Assembly: GCF_014237865.1 (NCBI RefSeq)
Contig: NZ_JACJUU010000002.1
Span: forward strand, 248,001 to 312,000
Direction of reading: 5' to 3'
Length of the DNA stretch: 64,000 nt
Source: Pusillimonas minor
GTDB lineage: Bacteria; Pseudomonadota; Gammaproteobacteria; Burkholderiales; Burkholderiaceae_B
Part shown: in pieces, positions 52,056-63,585 of the stretch
Numbering within the stretch: the stretch's first letter is position 1
Layout of the letters: each line of letters starts with the position of its first letter
The notes under the pieces: generated by a model
The model's database searches: none
What the model saw: the letters and a program-made list of their open reading frames with translations, nothing else
What the model was told of the DNA's origin: nothing
Made by a program: the position numbers and the translations under genes

Positions 52056-52405
52056 TGCACCTCTCGCTTAACTCGCCATCCGTTGTATGTGTACTTGGGC
52101 CAAGGCCAGCAAGTTTCCTAAACAATGTTGGTTTCGGAAAATGGTGGCCATGCCGGCTGTTGATTTTAAATAATTTTTCTAAGCCAATTCACGAAAAACT
52201 TGGCCAAGTGTTCATGAATAGTTGGCCAACTTCAACACTTTACTGTTCGCTATCAAAGCGTGCCGTCATACATTGAACGTATCCGTTGCCGCACATTTCA
52301 GGTTGGAGACCTCGCCCGTCCTCTCACGCGGATCTACTCATTGAAAAGCCCTCTTAAAAGAACTAATATAGGTACTTCAAATAGCACCCTAAGAAGAGTT
52401 TCCAC
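52056..52405. other. 350-bp gap upstream of the toxin-antitoxin pair
   Basis: No convincing gene was found. It contains two TTGGCCAA palindromes (52200-52207 and 52222-52229) 22 bp apart, inside a larger imperfect symmetry AAGTGTT...AACACTT. An AT-rich stretch at 52340-52405 (AACTAATATAGGTACTTC) probably holds the relBE promoter. Confidence 0.5.
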
Positions 52406-52654
52406 ATGGTTCACACTGTTCTTGCTGAAACAACGGCCAGCGTTTCTGAACTCAAGCGCGACCCCATGGGCACCGTGGCGGCGGGTGAAGGGTCGCCTGT
52501 AGCTATCCTCAACCGCAACGAGCCTGCGTTCTATTGTGTCCCCGCAAAGGCCTATGAAGCCCTGCTAAACCGACTGGAAGACCTTGAGCTGAACGCTATT
52601 GCCGATGCCCGCCAAGGCCAGGCAGAAATCGAGGTCTCTCTGGATGACCTATAG
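52406..52654 (+). CDS. relB: Type II antitoxin (RelB/Phd-YefM-like)
   Basis: 82 residues. The N-terminal half (ETTASVSELKRDPMGTVAAG, then PVAILNRNEPAFYCVPAKAY) has the Phd/YefM-StbD pattern that binds DNA; the C-terminal part (LEDLELNAIADARQGQAEIE) would wrap the toxin. Its stop overlaps the toxin start by 11 bases, the usual coupled layout. It would neutralise the RelE-type toxin and autorepress the operon. Confidence 0.87.
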   Translation: MVHTVLAETTASVSELKRDPMGTVAAGEGSPVAILNRNEPAFYCVPAKAYEALLNRLEDLELNAIADARQGQAEIEVSLDDL

Positions 52655-52925
52655 GCTGAAGTTCAAAGACGAGGCCTTGAAAGAGTGGCACAAGCTCGAC
52701 AGCACGCTACGCGAACAATTCAAGAAAAAGCTCACTGAGCGTGTGCGAGACCCGCGCGTGCCCGCTGCCAAGCTCTCTGGTCACGCTGACCGCTACAAAA
52801 TCAAGCTGAAATCCAATGGCTATCGGCTAGTTTACGAGGTACGCGATGCAGAAGTCGTTGTCGTCGTTGTCGCCATCGGCAAGCGCGAACGCAATGCGGT
52901 CTACGCCGTAGCGGCCAAGCGCTGA
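52644..52925 (+). CDS. relE: RelE/StbE-type mRNA interferase toxin
   Basis: 93 residues from the ATG at 52644, inside the antitoxin end. It is very close to Escherichia coli RelE in pattern: FKDEALKEWHKLDSTLREQF, KLSGHADRYKIKLKSNGYRL and VVAIGKRERNAVY, which retains the Arg and Tyr residues used for ribosome-dependent mRNA cleavage. A hairpin terminator follows about 60 bp downstream. Confidence 0.92.
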   Translation: MTYRLKFKDEALKEWHKLDSTLREQFKKKLTERVRDPRVPAAKLSGHADRYKIKLKSNGYRLVYEVRDAEVVVVVVAIGKRERNAVYAVAAKR

Positions 52926-52984
52926 TGCTCAGGAACGAAGGCATTGGCAAAGCACGCCACGCAGGCCTTGCACTAGCCAAAAAA

Positions 52985-53007
52985 ATGACCGCCTAATCAG
53001 CGGTCAT
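52985..53007 (+). terminator. Terminator after relBE
   Basis: ATGACCGC and GCGGTCAT with a seven-base loop, preceded by A6 and followed by ATCTCT. The A-run would give a T-run on the minus strand, so it may work mainly in that direction. Confidence 0.6.
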
Positions 53008-53128
53008 ATCTCTAAGCCCTACGGATGGCCAGGACCAGATTGGATCTCAAAACAGCACACAAGCTCAGGGATTACTTGCCTGTTCAAGCGAACAGCCTGT
53101 ATACCTCACAAATATCAACACAATAATC

Positions 53129-53851
53129 ATGTCGAAACTACGACTTGTCTCCTGGAACTGTAACGGCGCCTTTCGGAATAAGCTCAAAAGCATTACTGCT
53201 CTTGGGGCCGATATATTGATTATTCAGGAGTGCGAAGACCCCGCACAAACCCGCCACCCCGAATACCGAACCTTTGCGCAGAACTACTTATGGACCGGGC
53301 CAACAAAAAACAAAGGGGTAGCGGTGTTTGCACGAGCAGACATTCGCTTGGAAAAAATCCAGATGCCTCTAGAACCGCTTGAGCTATTTTTGCCTGTCGT
53401 GGTCAACGAACACTGGCCCCTACTAGCTTGCTGGACACGATACGCAAACTCGCCCACTTTCCAGTACATAGGCCAACTGTGGAAGTTCCTGCAGGAACAC
53501 AAAGCGTTCCTGGAACACCCAGCTTCCGCGCTTGTTGGTGACTTGAACAGCAACACCCGCTGGGACCAATGGGATAGATGGTGGAATCACTCAGATGTGG
53601 TGAGTCAATTAGAAAGCCTAGGACTTAAAAGCGCTTACCATCAATATTTCCAGGAAGCACAAGGGGCGGAAACCCGGCCAACGCTATTCCATACAAGAAA
53701 ACTAGCCAAGCCTTATCACATAGATTACGGTTTCTTCAATCAAGGCTGGCGCATTGAAAAAGTCACTGTTGGCACCTCATCTGAATGGCTTGAGCTCAGC
53801 GACCACATGCCCGTTTGCATCGACGCACATCTAAGCAACGGCCTAGTCTAA
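53129..53851 (+). CDS. Endonuclease/exonuclease/phosphatase (EEP) family protein
   Basis: 240 residues with the EEP motifs in order: LVSWNCNGAFRNK, ADILIIQECED (metal-binding Glu), ALVGDLNSNTRWD (catalytic Asp/Asn) and LELSDHMPVCID (catalytic Asp-His). The family includes AP endonucleases, DNases and phosphodiesterases. Specificity cannot be assigned. Base composition looks lower in GC than the core genes. It lies between the relBE pair and the 210-bp foldback repeat. Confidence 0.85.
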   Translation: MSKLRLVSWNCNGAFRNKLKSITALGADILIIQECEDPAQTRHPEYRTFAQNYLWTGPTKNKGVAVFARADIRLEKIQMPLEPLELFLPVVVNEHWPLLACWTRYANSPTFQYIGQLWKFLQEHKAFLEHPASALVGDLNSNTRWDQWDRWWNHSDVVSQLESLGLKSAYHQYFQEAQGAETRPTLFHTRKLAKPYHIDYGFFNQGWRIEKVTVGTSSEWLELSDHMPVCIDAHLSNGLV

Positions 53852-54230
53852 CCATCAACCCAGCGCCGTCGGGGCCTGGGTGGGCCCAAGGGCTTGAGCA
53901 CGCCGGTAAACGCACACTGGACGGGGGTGCAAGTGCGCGACTGTTTGAGCCGGCGTTTTCGACCCACCGGGTCGAGCCGGCGAGTTTCGCGCACGCCCCG
54001 GCCAGTGTGCGTTTGCCGGGTAGCCCGAAGGGCCGTGCGATGTCCCGCCAGGCCTGCCCAGGCCACGACGGCGCAGCGCAAACCATTACACCCGCGCATA
54101 TCCAACACCAACTTAACAACGCACCTCAGCAGCCCAAAAGAAAACGGCCCCAAAAGGAGCCGCTTCCAACTTCAAGCCAAAATAGCAAAACACAAAATTT
54201 ACTCAGGACCTAAACAAGCCCAACAAAAAA
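53852..54230. other. 379-bp gap between EEP gene and gyrB
   Basis: The first 220 bp is the foldback element described separately. The rest (54074-54230) is AT- and A-rich and shows no gene or clear terminator for gyrB. Open frames seen here in several phases arise from the GC-rich repeat and show no family similarity. Confidence 0.6.
53864..54073. repeat. 210-bp nested inverted repeat (foldback/MITE-like or structured RNA)
   Basis: The outer arms are CGCCGTCGGGGCCTGGG (53864-53880) and CCCAGGCCACGACGGCG (54057-54073), with one mismatch in 17. Further in, GGGCT pairs AGCCC, then CCGGTAAACGCACACTGG (53903-53920) pairs 54002-54019 with one mismatch, CGGGG pairs CCCCG, GTGCGCGA (53933-53940) pairs TCGCGCAC (53987-53994), GCCGGC pairs GCCGGC, and TCGACCC (53959-53965) pairs GGGTCGA around an ACC loop. 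All share one centre near 53967. No transposase is encoded. Confidence 0.85.
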
Positions 54231-56696
<2,466 letters not shown>

Positions 56697-56775
56697 TTAT
56701 ATAAATCGGGCAATCGCCGCGACGGGCACAGCCTGTGCACGGGCGTCGCGACAACGGGCGGGCAACGGCCGGCGC

Positions 56776-57885
56776 TTAAATGCGCATGGGCATGACGACA
56801 TACTTGAACTGGTCGTCGTCGGGCAAGGTAATCAGGGCCGAAGAGTTTGGATCGGGCTGAACCGACCAGCGCACTTCTTCGGTTTTTACATTCGACAAAA
56901 CGTCAAGCAAGTAGCTGACGTTAAAGCCGACATCGAGCGCCTCGTGCCCGTAATCGATATCGATTTCTTCCTGGGCCTCTTCCTGCTCGGCATTGGTTGA
57001 AGACACTTTAAGCACGTTTGCGCCCAACTGAACGCGCACACCTTTAAGCTTGTCGGTGGTCAGAATGGCGGCGCGCTGCAAACTGCCTTGAAGCGCTTCG
57101 CGGCGAATCTGGAAATGACGCGTATACGTTGTGGGAATGACGCGGGTAAAGTCGGGGAACTTGCCTTCGACCAGCTTGGAAATCAGCTCTACATCACCAA
57201 AGCGGAACCGGATTTGGCCCGATGCGACGTCGACCTGCACCAGGTCATCGACATCGCCCAACAAACGCTGCATTTCAAGCACGGTTTTACGCGGCACGAT
57301 CACATCGTGCTTTTGCTCGATGCCTTCGACCGCAGCGGCGCAATGCGCCAGGCGGTGGCCATCGGTGGCCACGGTACGGACCAGGCCCGGCTCGAATACA
57401 AACAACAAGCCGTTAAGGTAATAACGGATGTCTTGTTGCGCCATGGCAAAGTGCACCATGTTGAACAAATGCTTGAGTGTTTTTTGTGGCAACGAAAAAG
57501 ATACGTCCCAGGCTTCGGGTTGCGATACGGTGGGGTAATCGCCCGCAGGCAAGGTTTGCAATGCAAAACGGCTTTTACCCGACTGAATGGACAGCTTGCC
57601 GGCGCTGAGCGCCAGCTTGACGTCGTTGGCATCGGGCAAGGCACGCAAAATATCCATTAATTTGCGTGCCGCAACTGTCGTCGACTCGGTCTCGTCACCC
57701 ACGCCAAAGTCGGCATGGGTCGTAATCTGTACTTCCAGGTCGGTGGCCAGAAACGAAACCTGATTCCCGTTTTTGCGCAACAGCACGTTGGCAAGAATAG
57801 GCATGGTGTTGCGCCGTTCAACAATGCCGGCTACCGTCGAAAGCGGCTTCAACAACGCATCGCGAGTCGTTTGTACGAGTTGCAT
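56776..57885 (-). CDS. dnaN: DNA polymerase III beta sliding clamp
   Basis: 369 residues with three clamp domains. MQLVQTTRDALLKPLSTVAG and ERRNTMPILANVLL begin the chain, and FKYVVMPMRI is the conserved C-terminus lining the protein-binding pocket. It starts only two bases after the dnaA stop and is co-transcribed with it. The ring tethers DNA polymerases, including the Pol IV encoded at 10882. Confidence 0.97.
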   Translation of the reverse strand: MQLVQTTRDALLKPLSTVAGIVERRNTMPILANVLLRKNGNQVSFLATDLEVQITTHADFGVGDETESTTVAARKLMDILRALPDANDVKLALSAGKLSIQSGKSRFALQTLPAGDYPTVSQPEAWDVSFSLPQKTLKHLFNMVHFAMAQQDIRYYLNGLLFVFEPGLVRTVATDGHRLAHCAAAVEGIEQKHDVIVPRKTVLEMQRLLGDVDDLVQVDVASGQIRFRFGDVELISKLVEGKFPDFTRVIPTTYTRHFQIRREALQGSLQRAAILTTDKLKGVRVQLGANVLKVSSTNAEQEEAQEEIDIDYGHEALDVGFNVSYLLDVLSNVKTEEVRWSVQPDPNSSALITLPDDDQFKYVVMPMRI

Positions 57886-57887
57886 GG

Positions 57888-59351
57888 TTATCCTTTTAAG
57901 GTTTGTTCTAATACGTGTAAGGCGTGGTTCAGCTCGGAATTTTTTGACCGTGCATCGGAAATTTTACGTACGGCGTGCAGCACCGTGGTGTGATCCCGGC
58001 CCCCGAAAAGATCACCGATTTCGGGCAAGCTTTTTTGGGTCAGTTCTTTGGCCAAATACATGGCCACCTGGCGCGGCATGGCAATATTAGCCGGTCGACG
58101 TTTTGAATACATGTCAGCCACTTTAATCTTATAAAAGTCGGCCACAGTCTTCTGAATATTCTCGACGGTAATTTGCCCATTCGACACCGACAGCAAATCT
58201 TTAAGGGCTTCTTTACATACCTCTACGGTAAGTACTTCGCGACCATGAAAACGCGCATACGCCAGCACCTTGCGCAACGCGCCTTCAAGCTCGCGCACGT
58301 TGCTGCGCAAATGCTTGGCAATAAAGAACGCGACCTCTTCGGGCATGGTGACGTTCTCGGTCTCGGCCTTGCGCAACAAAATGGCCACGCGCATTTCAAG
58401 CTCGGGGGGCTCGATGGCCACCGTTAAGCCAGAATCGAAACGCGAAATAAGACGGCTGTCGATATTGGCCAGTTCTTTGGGGTAGGTGTCTGACGTAATA
58501 ATGATTTGCTTGCGCTTGGCCACCATGGCTTCAAACGCATAGAAAAACTCTTCTTGTGTGCGGTTTTTCCCGGCAAAGAATTGAATATCGTCAATCAACA
58601 GCAAATCGAGCGAATGGTAATAACGCTTGAAGTCGTCGAATGCTTTGCGCTGATAGGCCTTGACCACGTCAGACACATACTGGTCGGCATGCACATAACG
58701 TACCCGGGCCGAGGCGTTGTCTTTAAGCAGGGCGTTGCCAATGGCATGAATAAGGTGGGTTTTACCCAACCCGACGCCACCATACAAAAACAGCGGGTTG
58801 TACGACACCCCGGGGTTTTGGGCGACCTGAATAGCCGCGGCGCGGGCCAGCTGGTTGGCCTTACCCGTCACGAAGTTATCGAAGGTCAGGTCAGTATTTA
58901 GACTGGAGCGATCGTAGGCGATATCGGCGGCGGCATTAGATGCGGCGACCGCCGGCGACAAGGATGGCGAATGAACGGCGCGCCCCTGCGAGGTTGGCGC
59001 GGCCGGTACGGGCACCGAGCCTGCAGCAGGCGCTGCCGGCGGTGTGACGCCCCCGGCCCCCATGCCGGCCGGGGCCGCCGCAGGCGTGCGCGCGGCGCCG
59101 TTGGCCGACGTGGCTAATTCGAACGACACTTGTACAGGCTTGTCGAACCATTCAGTAGCGAGCGATTCGATTTGATGCGAAAAGTTTTTGCGTACCCAAT
59201 CAAGCTTAAAGCGATTGGGCGCTGCCACGCGCAACACAGCACTGGCCTCGTCGTACGCGACCGGTACAAGCGGGCGTATCCAGGCACTGATCTGTTGCGG
59301 GGGTAGGTCTTGCTCTAGGCGTTGAATGCAGGATTGCCAAAAATCTTTCAT
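57888..59351 (-). CDS. dnaA: Chromosomal replication initiator DnaA
   Basis: 487 residues from the ATG at 59351. Domain I is [19 protein letters not shown], followed by an Ala/Pro/Gly-rich linker (about residues 100-160). The AAA+ core has Walker [13 protein letters not shown] and Walker [14 protein letters not shown]. The C-terminal DNA-binding signature is [18 protein letters not shown] frame extension of 18 residues upstream overlaps the DnaA box and is not preferred. Confidence 0.97.
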   Translation of the reverse strand: MKDFWQSCIQRLEQDLPPQQISAWIRPLVPVAYDEASAVLRVAAPNRFKLDWVRKNFSHQIESLATEWFDKPVQVSFELATSANGAARTPAAAPAGMGAGGVTPPAAPAAGSVPVPAAPTSQGRAVHSPSLSPAVAASNAAADIAYDRSSLNTDLTFDNFVTGKANQLARAAAIQVAQNPGVSYNPLFLYGGVGLGKTHLIHAIGNALLKDNASARVRYVHADQYVSDVVKAYQRKAFDDFKRYYHSLDLLLIDDIQFFAGKNRTQEEFFYAFEAMVAKRKQIIITSDTYPKELANIDSRLISRFDSGLTVAIEPPELEMRVAILLRKAETENVTMPEEVAFFIAKHLRSNVRELEGALRKVLAYARFHGREVLTVEVCKEALKDLLSVSNGQITVENIQKTVADFYKIKVADMYSKRRPANIAMPRQVAMYLAKELTQKSLPEIGDLFGGRDHTTVLHAVRKISDARSKNSELNHALHVLEQTLKG

Positions 59352-59538
59352 GTGCACCACTTCAGTAAACCTCGATTCTACCCTGTTGGTGGACAAGTTA
59401 TCCACAAGGGTGGTCGTAACAGACCATGCGTAATTACGCTAAGCACTTGACTATTCATACATAATTTGGTGAAATAGCAGGCTTTCCCAGAATTTTTTAA
59501 CAAAGTCTTAACCAAGGCACAACCAAAGGCATAGCGCC
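59352..59538. promoter_or_regulatory. dnaA-rpmH intergenic region with a DnaA box
   Basis: A consensus DnaA box TTATCCACA lies at 59398-59406, 47 bp upstream of dnaA. Toward rpmH, TTGACT (59447-59452) and TGAAAT (59470-59475) are separated by 17 bp and may form its promoter. Only one perfect box was seen, so this is better described as the dnaA control region. It could be part of oriC, but a box cluster and unwinding element are not evident. Confidence 0.65.
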
Positions 59539-59673
59539 ATGAAACGCACTTTCCAACCTTCAGTTACCCGTCGCAAGCGTACTCACGGCTTTCTCGTTCG
59601 CATGAAAACCCGTGGTGGTCGCGCCGTACTTAATGCTCGCCGCGCCAAGGGTCGCAAGCGTCTGGCTGTCTAA
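59539..59673 (+). CDS. rpmH: 50S ribosomal protein L34
   Basis: 44 residues: [20 protein letters not shown] at the start and [11 protein letters not shown] at the end, the canonical basic L34. It is divergent from dnaA and 40 bp before rnpA, the standard arrangement. It is a structural protein of the large ribosomal subunit. Confidence 0.97.
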   Translation: MKRTFQPSVTRRKRTHGFLVRMKTRGGRAVLNARRAKGRKRLAV

Positions 59674-59713
59674 GGCAACGCCCCCGGCCACAAACGGCCC
59701 CGGCCAGCCCCCG

Positions 59714-60079
59714 ATGCGTGCCACGTTCACACCGGCGGCGCGCCTGCACCGCCCCTCCGAATTCGCGCTTGCCTTACAAGGCAAACGTGTTGCCCGAGGG
59801 GCTATGCTTGTTTTAAATACGCCCCGCGAAGCAACCACCAACGAACATGGTGCGCGACTGGGGCTTATTATTGCAAAACGCCATGCAGCACAGGCGGTTA
59901 CGCGCAACGCCATCAAACGCGTCATTCGCGAAGCCTTCCGGCTTAAACGTCAACATCTTCCGCCCAAAGATTTTGTCTTCCGGTTACACAGCAAAGTAGC
60001 ACCCGCTTCGTTAACCGAACTTAAAAAACAGGTTCGGGCCGAAGTCGATACCCTGCTGGAGCGGGCCGCCCGATGCTAA
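59714..60079 (+). CDS. rnpA: Ribonuclease P protein component
   Basis: 121 residues from the ATG at 59714, chosen because the upstream part of the frame overlaps rpmH and its linker. The RNR-type motif [20 protein letters not shown] and [13 protein letters not shown] are diagnostic. It assists the RNase P RNA in maturing tRNA 5' ends. Its stop overlaps yidD by seven bases. Confidence 0.95.
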   Translation: MRATFTPAARLHRPSEFALALQGKRVARGAMLVLNTPREATTNEHGARLGLIIAKRHAAQAVTRNAIKRVIREAFRLKRQHLPPKDFVFRLHSKVAPASLTELKKQVRAEVDTLLERAARC

Positions 60080-60318
60080 AAGCCATTGTCATCGCGCCCA
60101 TCCGTTTTTACCGGTACTTTTTAAGCCCCTGGGTAGGCAACAGTTGCCGGTTTACACCCACATGCTCGGTTTACACCATTCAGGCCATTGAAACCCATGG
60201 GGTGCTCAAAGGCCTGTGGCTGGGTGCAAGGCGCATTGGGCGCTGCAACCCATGGTGCCAGGGCGGACACGATCCCGTTCCCGGGCATGGGCATGGGCAT
60301 GGCCACTCAAACCATTAA
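60073..60318 (+). CDS. yidD: Membrane protein insertion efficiency factor YidD
   Basis: 81 residues with the YidD pattern: [40 protein letters not shown] and [17 protein letters not shown]. It overlaps rnpA and precedes yidC, whose membrane insertion function it aids. The C-terminus is an unusual His/Gly repeat ([11 protein letters not shown]) that could bind metal ions. Confidence 0.95.
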   Translation: MLKAIVIAPIRFYRYFLSPWVGNSCRFTPTCSVYTIQAIETHGVLKGLWLGARRIGRCNPWCQGGHDPVPGHGHGHGHSNH

Positions 60319-60388
60319 TCTAAAAGATCATTCAGGCAGGCTACGTTAAACTAGCAAGCTTTTGTGCTTTAACCTACAAACAGGCGCT

Positions 60389-62080
60389 ATGGATATCCGA
60401 CGCACCCTCCTCTGGATCATATTCTCGTTTTCGCTCTTGCTGCTATGGAACAACTGGCAAGTGCATAATGGCATGCCATCGTTGTTTACCGGTGCGCCCG
60501 CCTCTACGCAAAGCGAACCCGCCCAAACAGCTGCGGCCTCGGCCGACCCTGCCCAGGCAGGCGTTCCCGCTAGCGCCCCCGCCGCGCCAGGCGCCACCGA
60601 AAACGTCCCCGATTCCGCAGGCAGCGCCGCACCCGCCGGCGAAAAGGTCGACATCACAACCGATGTCTATAACCTGACATTCGACACGCTGGGCGCCCAA
60701 CTGGTTAAAGCCGAACTTTCGAAGTTTGACGGTTTTGACAACGCCAGCGGCCCAATGGTCTTGCTCGACAACAGCCCCAGTTCGTTTTATGTAGCGCAAA
60801 CGGGCGTCGTCGGGGCACCGGCCGGTCAAAGCTTTCCTACGCATCTCACCCCGTTCCGCCTGGTTTCGTCCGAAAAGACCCTTACCGGTGACCGCCTCGA
60901 TGTCGTCTTCGAAGCCGAGTCCGACGGCGTTAAAGTCACCAAAACCTACACGCTTGAACGCGGCAGCTACAACATCCGCGTCAAGCACGACATCCAGAAC
61001 ACCGGCGCGGCGCCTGTCACCCCGTCGGTATACCTGCAGCTTACGCGCGACGGCAACGATCCACCCGACACGTCATTCTTCTACAACACGTTTACCGGGC
61101 CTGCGGTTTACTCGCAGCAAGAAAAGTACCAAAAAATCGCGTTCTCTGACATTGACAAGAACAAGGCCGGCTACATCAAGCAAGCCGATGACGGCTGGAT
61201 CGCCATGGTGCAGCATTACTTTGCCAGCGCCTGGGTGCCCACCGAAGGCAAAACCCGCTACAACGAAGCCTTGCGCGTAGACAACAACCTGTATGCCATC
61301 CGTAGCATCGAGCCCGCAGCAACCGTTGCCCCGGGCGACACGGTATCGGTTACGTCACAACTGTGGGTTGGCCCACAAGACCAAGACGCCATGCAGGCCG
61401 TCGCTCCTGGCCTCGATGTCGTGGTCGACTACGGCTTCCTGACGATCATTTCCAAGCCATTGTTCAAGCTCATGACCTGGCTGCACAGCTTCCTGGGCAA
61501 CTGGGGCTGGACAATCGTCGTCCTCACTATCCTGATCAAACTGGTGTTCTACCCGCTGTCTGCGGCCAGCTACCGATCTATGGCCAAAATGAAGCAGGTT
61601 ACGCCGCGCCTTCAGGCCCTGCGTGAAAAGTTCGGCGACGACCGCGCCAAACTGAACCAGGCCATGATGGAGATGTATCGCACCGAAAAGATCAACCCGC
61701 TGGGCGGCTGCTTGCCCATGGTCATCCAGATCCCGGTGTTCATTGCCCTGTACTGGGTACTGCTGGGCAGCGTCGAAATGCGCGGCGCCCCCTGGATCCT
61801 CTGGATCCACGACCTGGCCGCGCGCGACCCATGGTTTATTTTGCCCGCCATCATGATGGCAACCATGTTCCTGCAAATTAAACTTAACCCCACACCACCC
61901 GACCCAATGCAGGCCCGCATCATGATGCTGATGCCCCTGGTCTTCGGCGGCATGATGTTCTTCTTCCCGGCTGGTCTGGTGCTGTACTGGGTTGTGAATA
62001 ACGCGATCTCTATCGCCCAGCAGCGGTACATTATGTACAAGCTCGATCAGGAAACTGAAAAAGCAAAAACACATCGCTAA
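60389..62080 (+). CDS. yidC: Membrane protein insertase YidC
   Basis: 563 residues from the ATG at 60389. An N-terminal anchor (MDIRRTLLWIIFSFSLLLLW) is followed by a Ser/Ala/Pro-rich linker and the large periplasmic domain. The conserved insertase core begins near WLHSFLGNWGWTIVVLTILI and holds INPLGGCLPMVIQIPVFIAL plus the last helices (MPLVFGGMMFFFPAGLVLYW). It inserts inner-membrane proteins alone or with SecYEG. Normal length for Gram-negative YidC. Confidence 0.97.
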   Translation: MDIRRTLLWIIFSFSLLLLWNNWQVHNGMPSLFTGAPASTQSEPAQTAAASADPAQAGVPASAPAAPGATENVPDSAGSAAPAGEKVDITTDVYNLTFDTLGAQLVKAELSKFDGFDNASGPMVLLDNSPSSFYVAQTGVVGAPAGQSFPTHLTPFRLVSSEKTLTGDRLDVVFEAESDGVKVTKTYTLERGSYNIRVKHDIQNTGAAPVTPSVYLQLTRDGNDPPDTSFFYNTFTGPAVYSQQEKYQKIAFSDIDKNKAGYIKQADDGWIAMVQHYFASAWVPTEGKTRYNEALRVDNNLYAIRSIEPAATVAPGDTVSVTSQLWVGPQDQDAMQAVAPGLDVVVDYGFLTIISKPLFKLMTWLHSFLGNWGWTIVVLTILIKLVFYPLSAASYRSMAKMKQVTPRLQALREKFGDDRAKLNQAMMEMYRTEKINPLGGCLPMVIQIPVFIALYWVLLGSVEMRGAPWILWIHDLAARDPWFILPAIMMATMFLQIKLNPTPPDPMQARIMMLMPLVFGGMMFFFPAGLVLYWVVNNAISIAQQRYIMYKLDQETEKAKTHR

Positions 62081-62085
62081 CCTTA

Positions 62086-62110
62086 TTGCCGGGCCCCAGA
62101 GGCCCGGCAA
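62086..62110 (+). terminator. Hairpin after yidC
   Basis: TTGCCGGGCC and GGCCCGGCAA, a perfect 10-bp stem with a CCAGA loop, followed by GTCTATT. The T-run is weak; it may attenuate read-through into mnmE, which starts 25 bp later. Confidence 0.6.
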
Positions 62111-62134
62111 GTCTATTGGCTGGCAGGTTTCACT

Positions 62135-63493
62135 ATGGTTGCACACGCTCACGAACCCATCGTCGCCATTGCCACCGCCCCCGGGCAAGGCGGCATTGGT
62201 GTTATCCGGGTTTCAGGCCGTAACCTGGCGCCGCTGCTCGGTCGGTTATTTAATACACCGTTAAAGCCGCGCCACGCGCACTACCTAAGCTTCAACGACC
62301 AGCACGATCAACCCATCGACAAGGGCATTGTGCTGTTTTTCCCCGCCCCCCATTCTTATACCGGCGAAGATGTCCTCGAGCTCCAAGGCCATGGCGGGCC
62401 GGCGGTGCTGCGGCGCTTGCTCGACCGCTGTCTTGAAGCCGGGGCCGAGTTTGGCCTGCGGCATGCCGAACCGGGCGAGTTCACCCACCGGGCCTTTCTT
62501 AACGAGCGCCTCGACCTGGCCCAGGCCGAAGCCGTTGCCGACCTGATCGAAGCCTCTTCCGAAGCGGCGGCCCGCAGCGCAATGGCCTCGCTCAGCGGCG
62601 CGTTTTCGCAGCAAGTGCATCAGCTTGACGACCGCATTGTTCATTTACGCATGCTGGTCGAAGCCACGCTCGACTTCCCCGAAGAAGAAATCGAATTCCT
62701 TGAGAAGTACCAGGCACGCGAACAGTTGCAAAGCCTGCAGGCCGACTTAAGCCACCTGCTGCGCCAGGCGGGGCAGGGCATGATTTTGCGCGAAGGCCTG
62801 CACGTCGTGCTGGCCGGCCAACCCAATGTGGGTAAATCCAGCCTGCTTAACGCCCTGGCCGGCGACGACATCGCCATCGTGACGCCAGTGGCGGGCACCA
62901 CCCGCGACAAGGTCGTGCAGCAAATTCACATTCAGGGCGTGCCCATTCACATCATCGACACGGCCGGCTTACGCGACACCGACGACACGGTCGAACGCAT
63001 TGGTATTGAACGCAGCTGGGCCGAGATCGAGAAGGCCAATGTCATCATTCATCTGCAAGACATCCGTGCCGAAGAAAACCCGCTCGACACCGACATTACC
63101 CGCCGCTTGCCCGCTCGCACCCCTGTGCTTAAAGTATTCAACAAGCTCGACCTGGCCCCCGGCAAGCCCGCGTCTTCCGATTCGGTGCTGTACATTTCGG
63201 CCAAGACAGGCGAAGGACTGGAACAACTGCGCCAACGTCTGCTGGACATCGCCGGCTGGAAACCCACGTCAGAGTCGCCCTGGCTAGCCCGTGAACGCCA
63301 CGTCAAGGCACTGCACCTGGCCGCCGAACACATCGACCTCGCCGCGCGTCATGCCGAACACAATGACAGCGTTCTAGACCTGTTTGCCGAAGAACTAAGA
63401 CTGGCCCATGAAGCCCTGTGCAGCATCACCGGCCAATTCACCAGCGACGACTTGCTCGGTGAAATTTTTTCCAGCTTTTGTATTGGGAAATAA
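62135..63493 (+). CDS. mnmE: tRNA uridine-5-carboxymethylaminomethyl modification GTPase MnmE
   Basis: 452 residues. The N-terminal tetrahydrofolate-binding domain ([20 protein letters not shown]) is followed by a helical domain with an embedded G domain: G1 [11 protein letters not shown]3 [10 protein letters not shown] and G4 FNKLD. The catalytic C-terminal CIGK is present at the end. With MnmG it modifies wobble uridine. mnmG does not follow here. Confidence 0.97.
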   Translation: MVAHAHEPIVAIATAPGQGGIGVIRVSGRNLAPLLGRLFNTPLKPRHAHYLSFNDQHDQPIDKGIVLFFPAPHSYTGEDVLELQGHGGPAVLRRLLDRCLEAGAEFGLRHAEPGEFTHRAFLNERLDLAQAEAVADLIEASSEAAARSAMASLSGAFSQQVHQLDDRIVHLRMLVEATLDFPEEEIEFLEKYQAREQLQSLQADLSHLLRQAGQGMILREGLHVVLAGQPNVGKSSLLNALAGDDIAIVTPVAGTTRDKVVQQIHIQGVPIHIIDTAGLRDTDDTVERIGIERSWAEIEKANVIIHLQDIRAEENPLDTDITRRLPARTPVLKVFNKLDLAPGKPASSDSVLYISAKTGEGLEQLRQRLLDIAGWKPTSESPWLARERHVKALHLAAEHIDLAARHAEHNDSVLDLFAEELRLAHEALCSITGQFTSDDLLGEIFSSFCIGK

Positions 63494-63512
63494 TTTAAAC
63501 CAAGCTAATAAA

Positions 63513-63537
63513 AAATCCGGCTATAAAAGCCGGATTT
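63513..63537. terminator. Bidirectional terminator after mnmE
   Basis: AAATCCGGCT and AGCCGGATTT form a perfect 10-bp stem with a five-base loop, with A-rich and T-rich flanks serving the convergent mnmE and regulator genes. Confidence 0.85.
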
Positions 63538-63585
63538 ATCTGGTCAGGACGGGCGCAATTCATTTTGTATTAAAAGGTAGTAATA

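Noticed and set aside
52925-52996. A 23-codon frame starting at the relE stop (TGATG overlap)
   Set aside because: It runs into the terminator hairpin, has no similarity and no own ribosome-binding site; probably chance.
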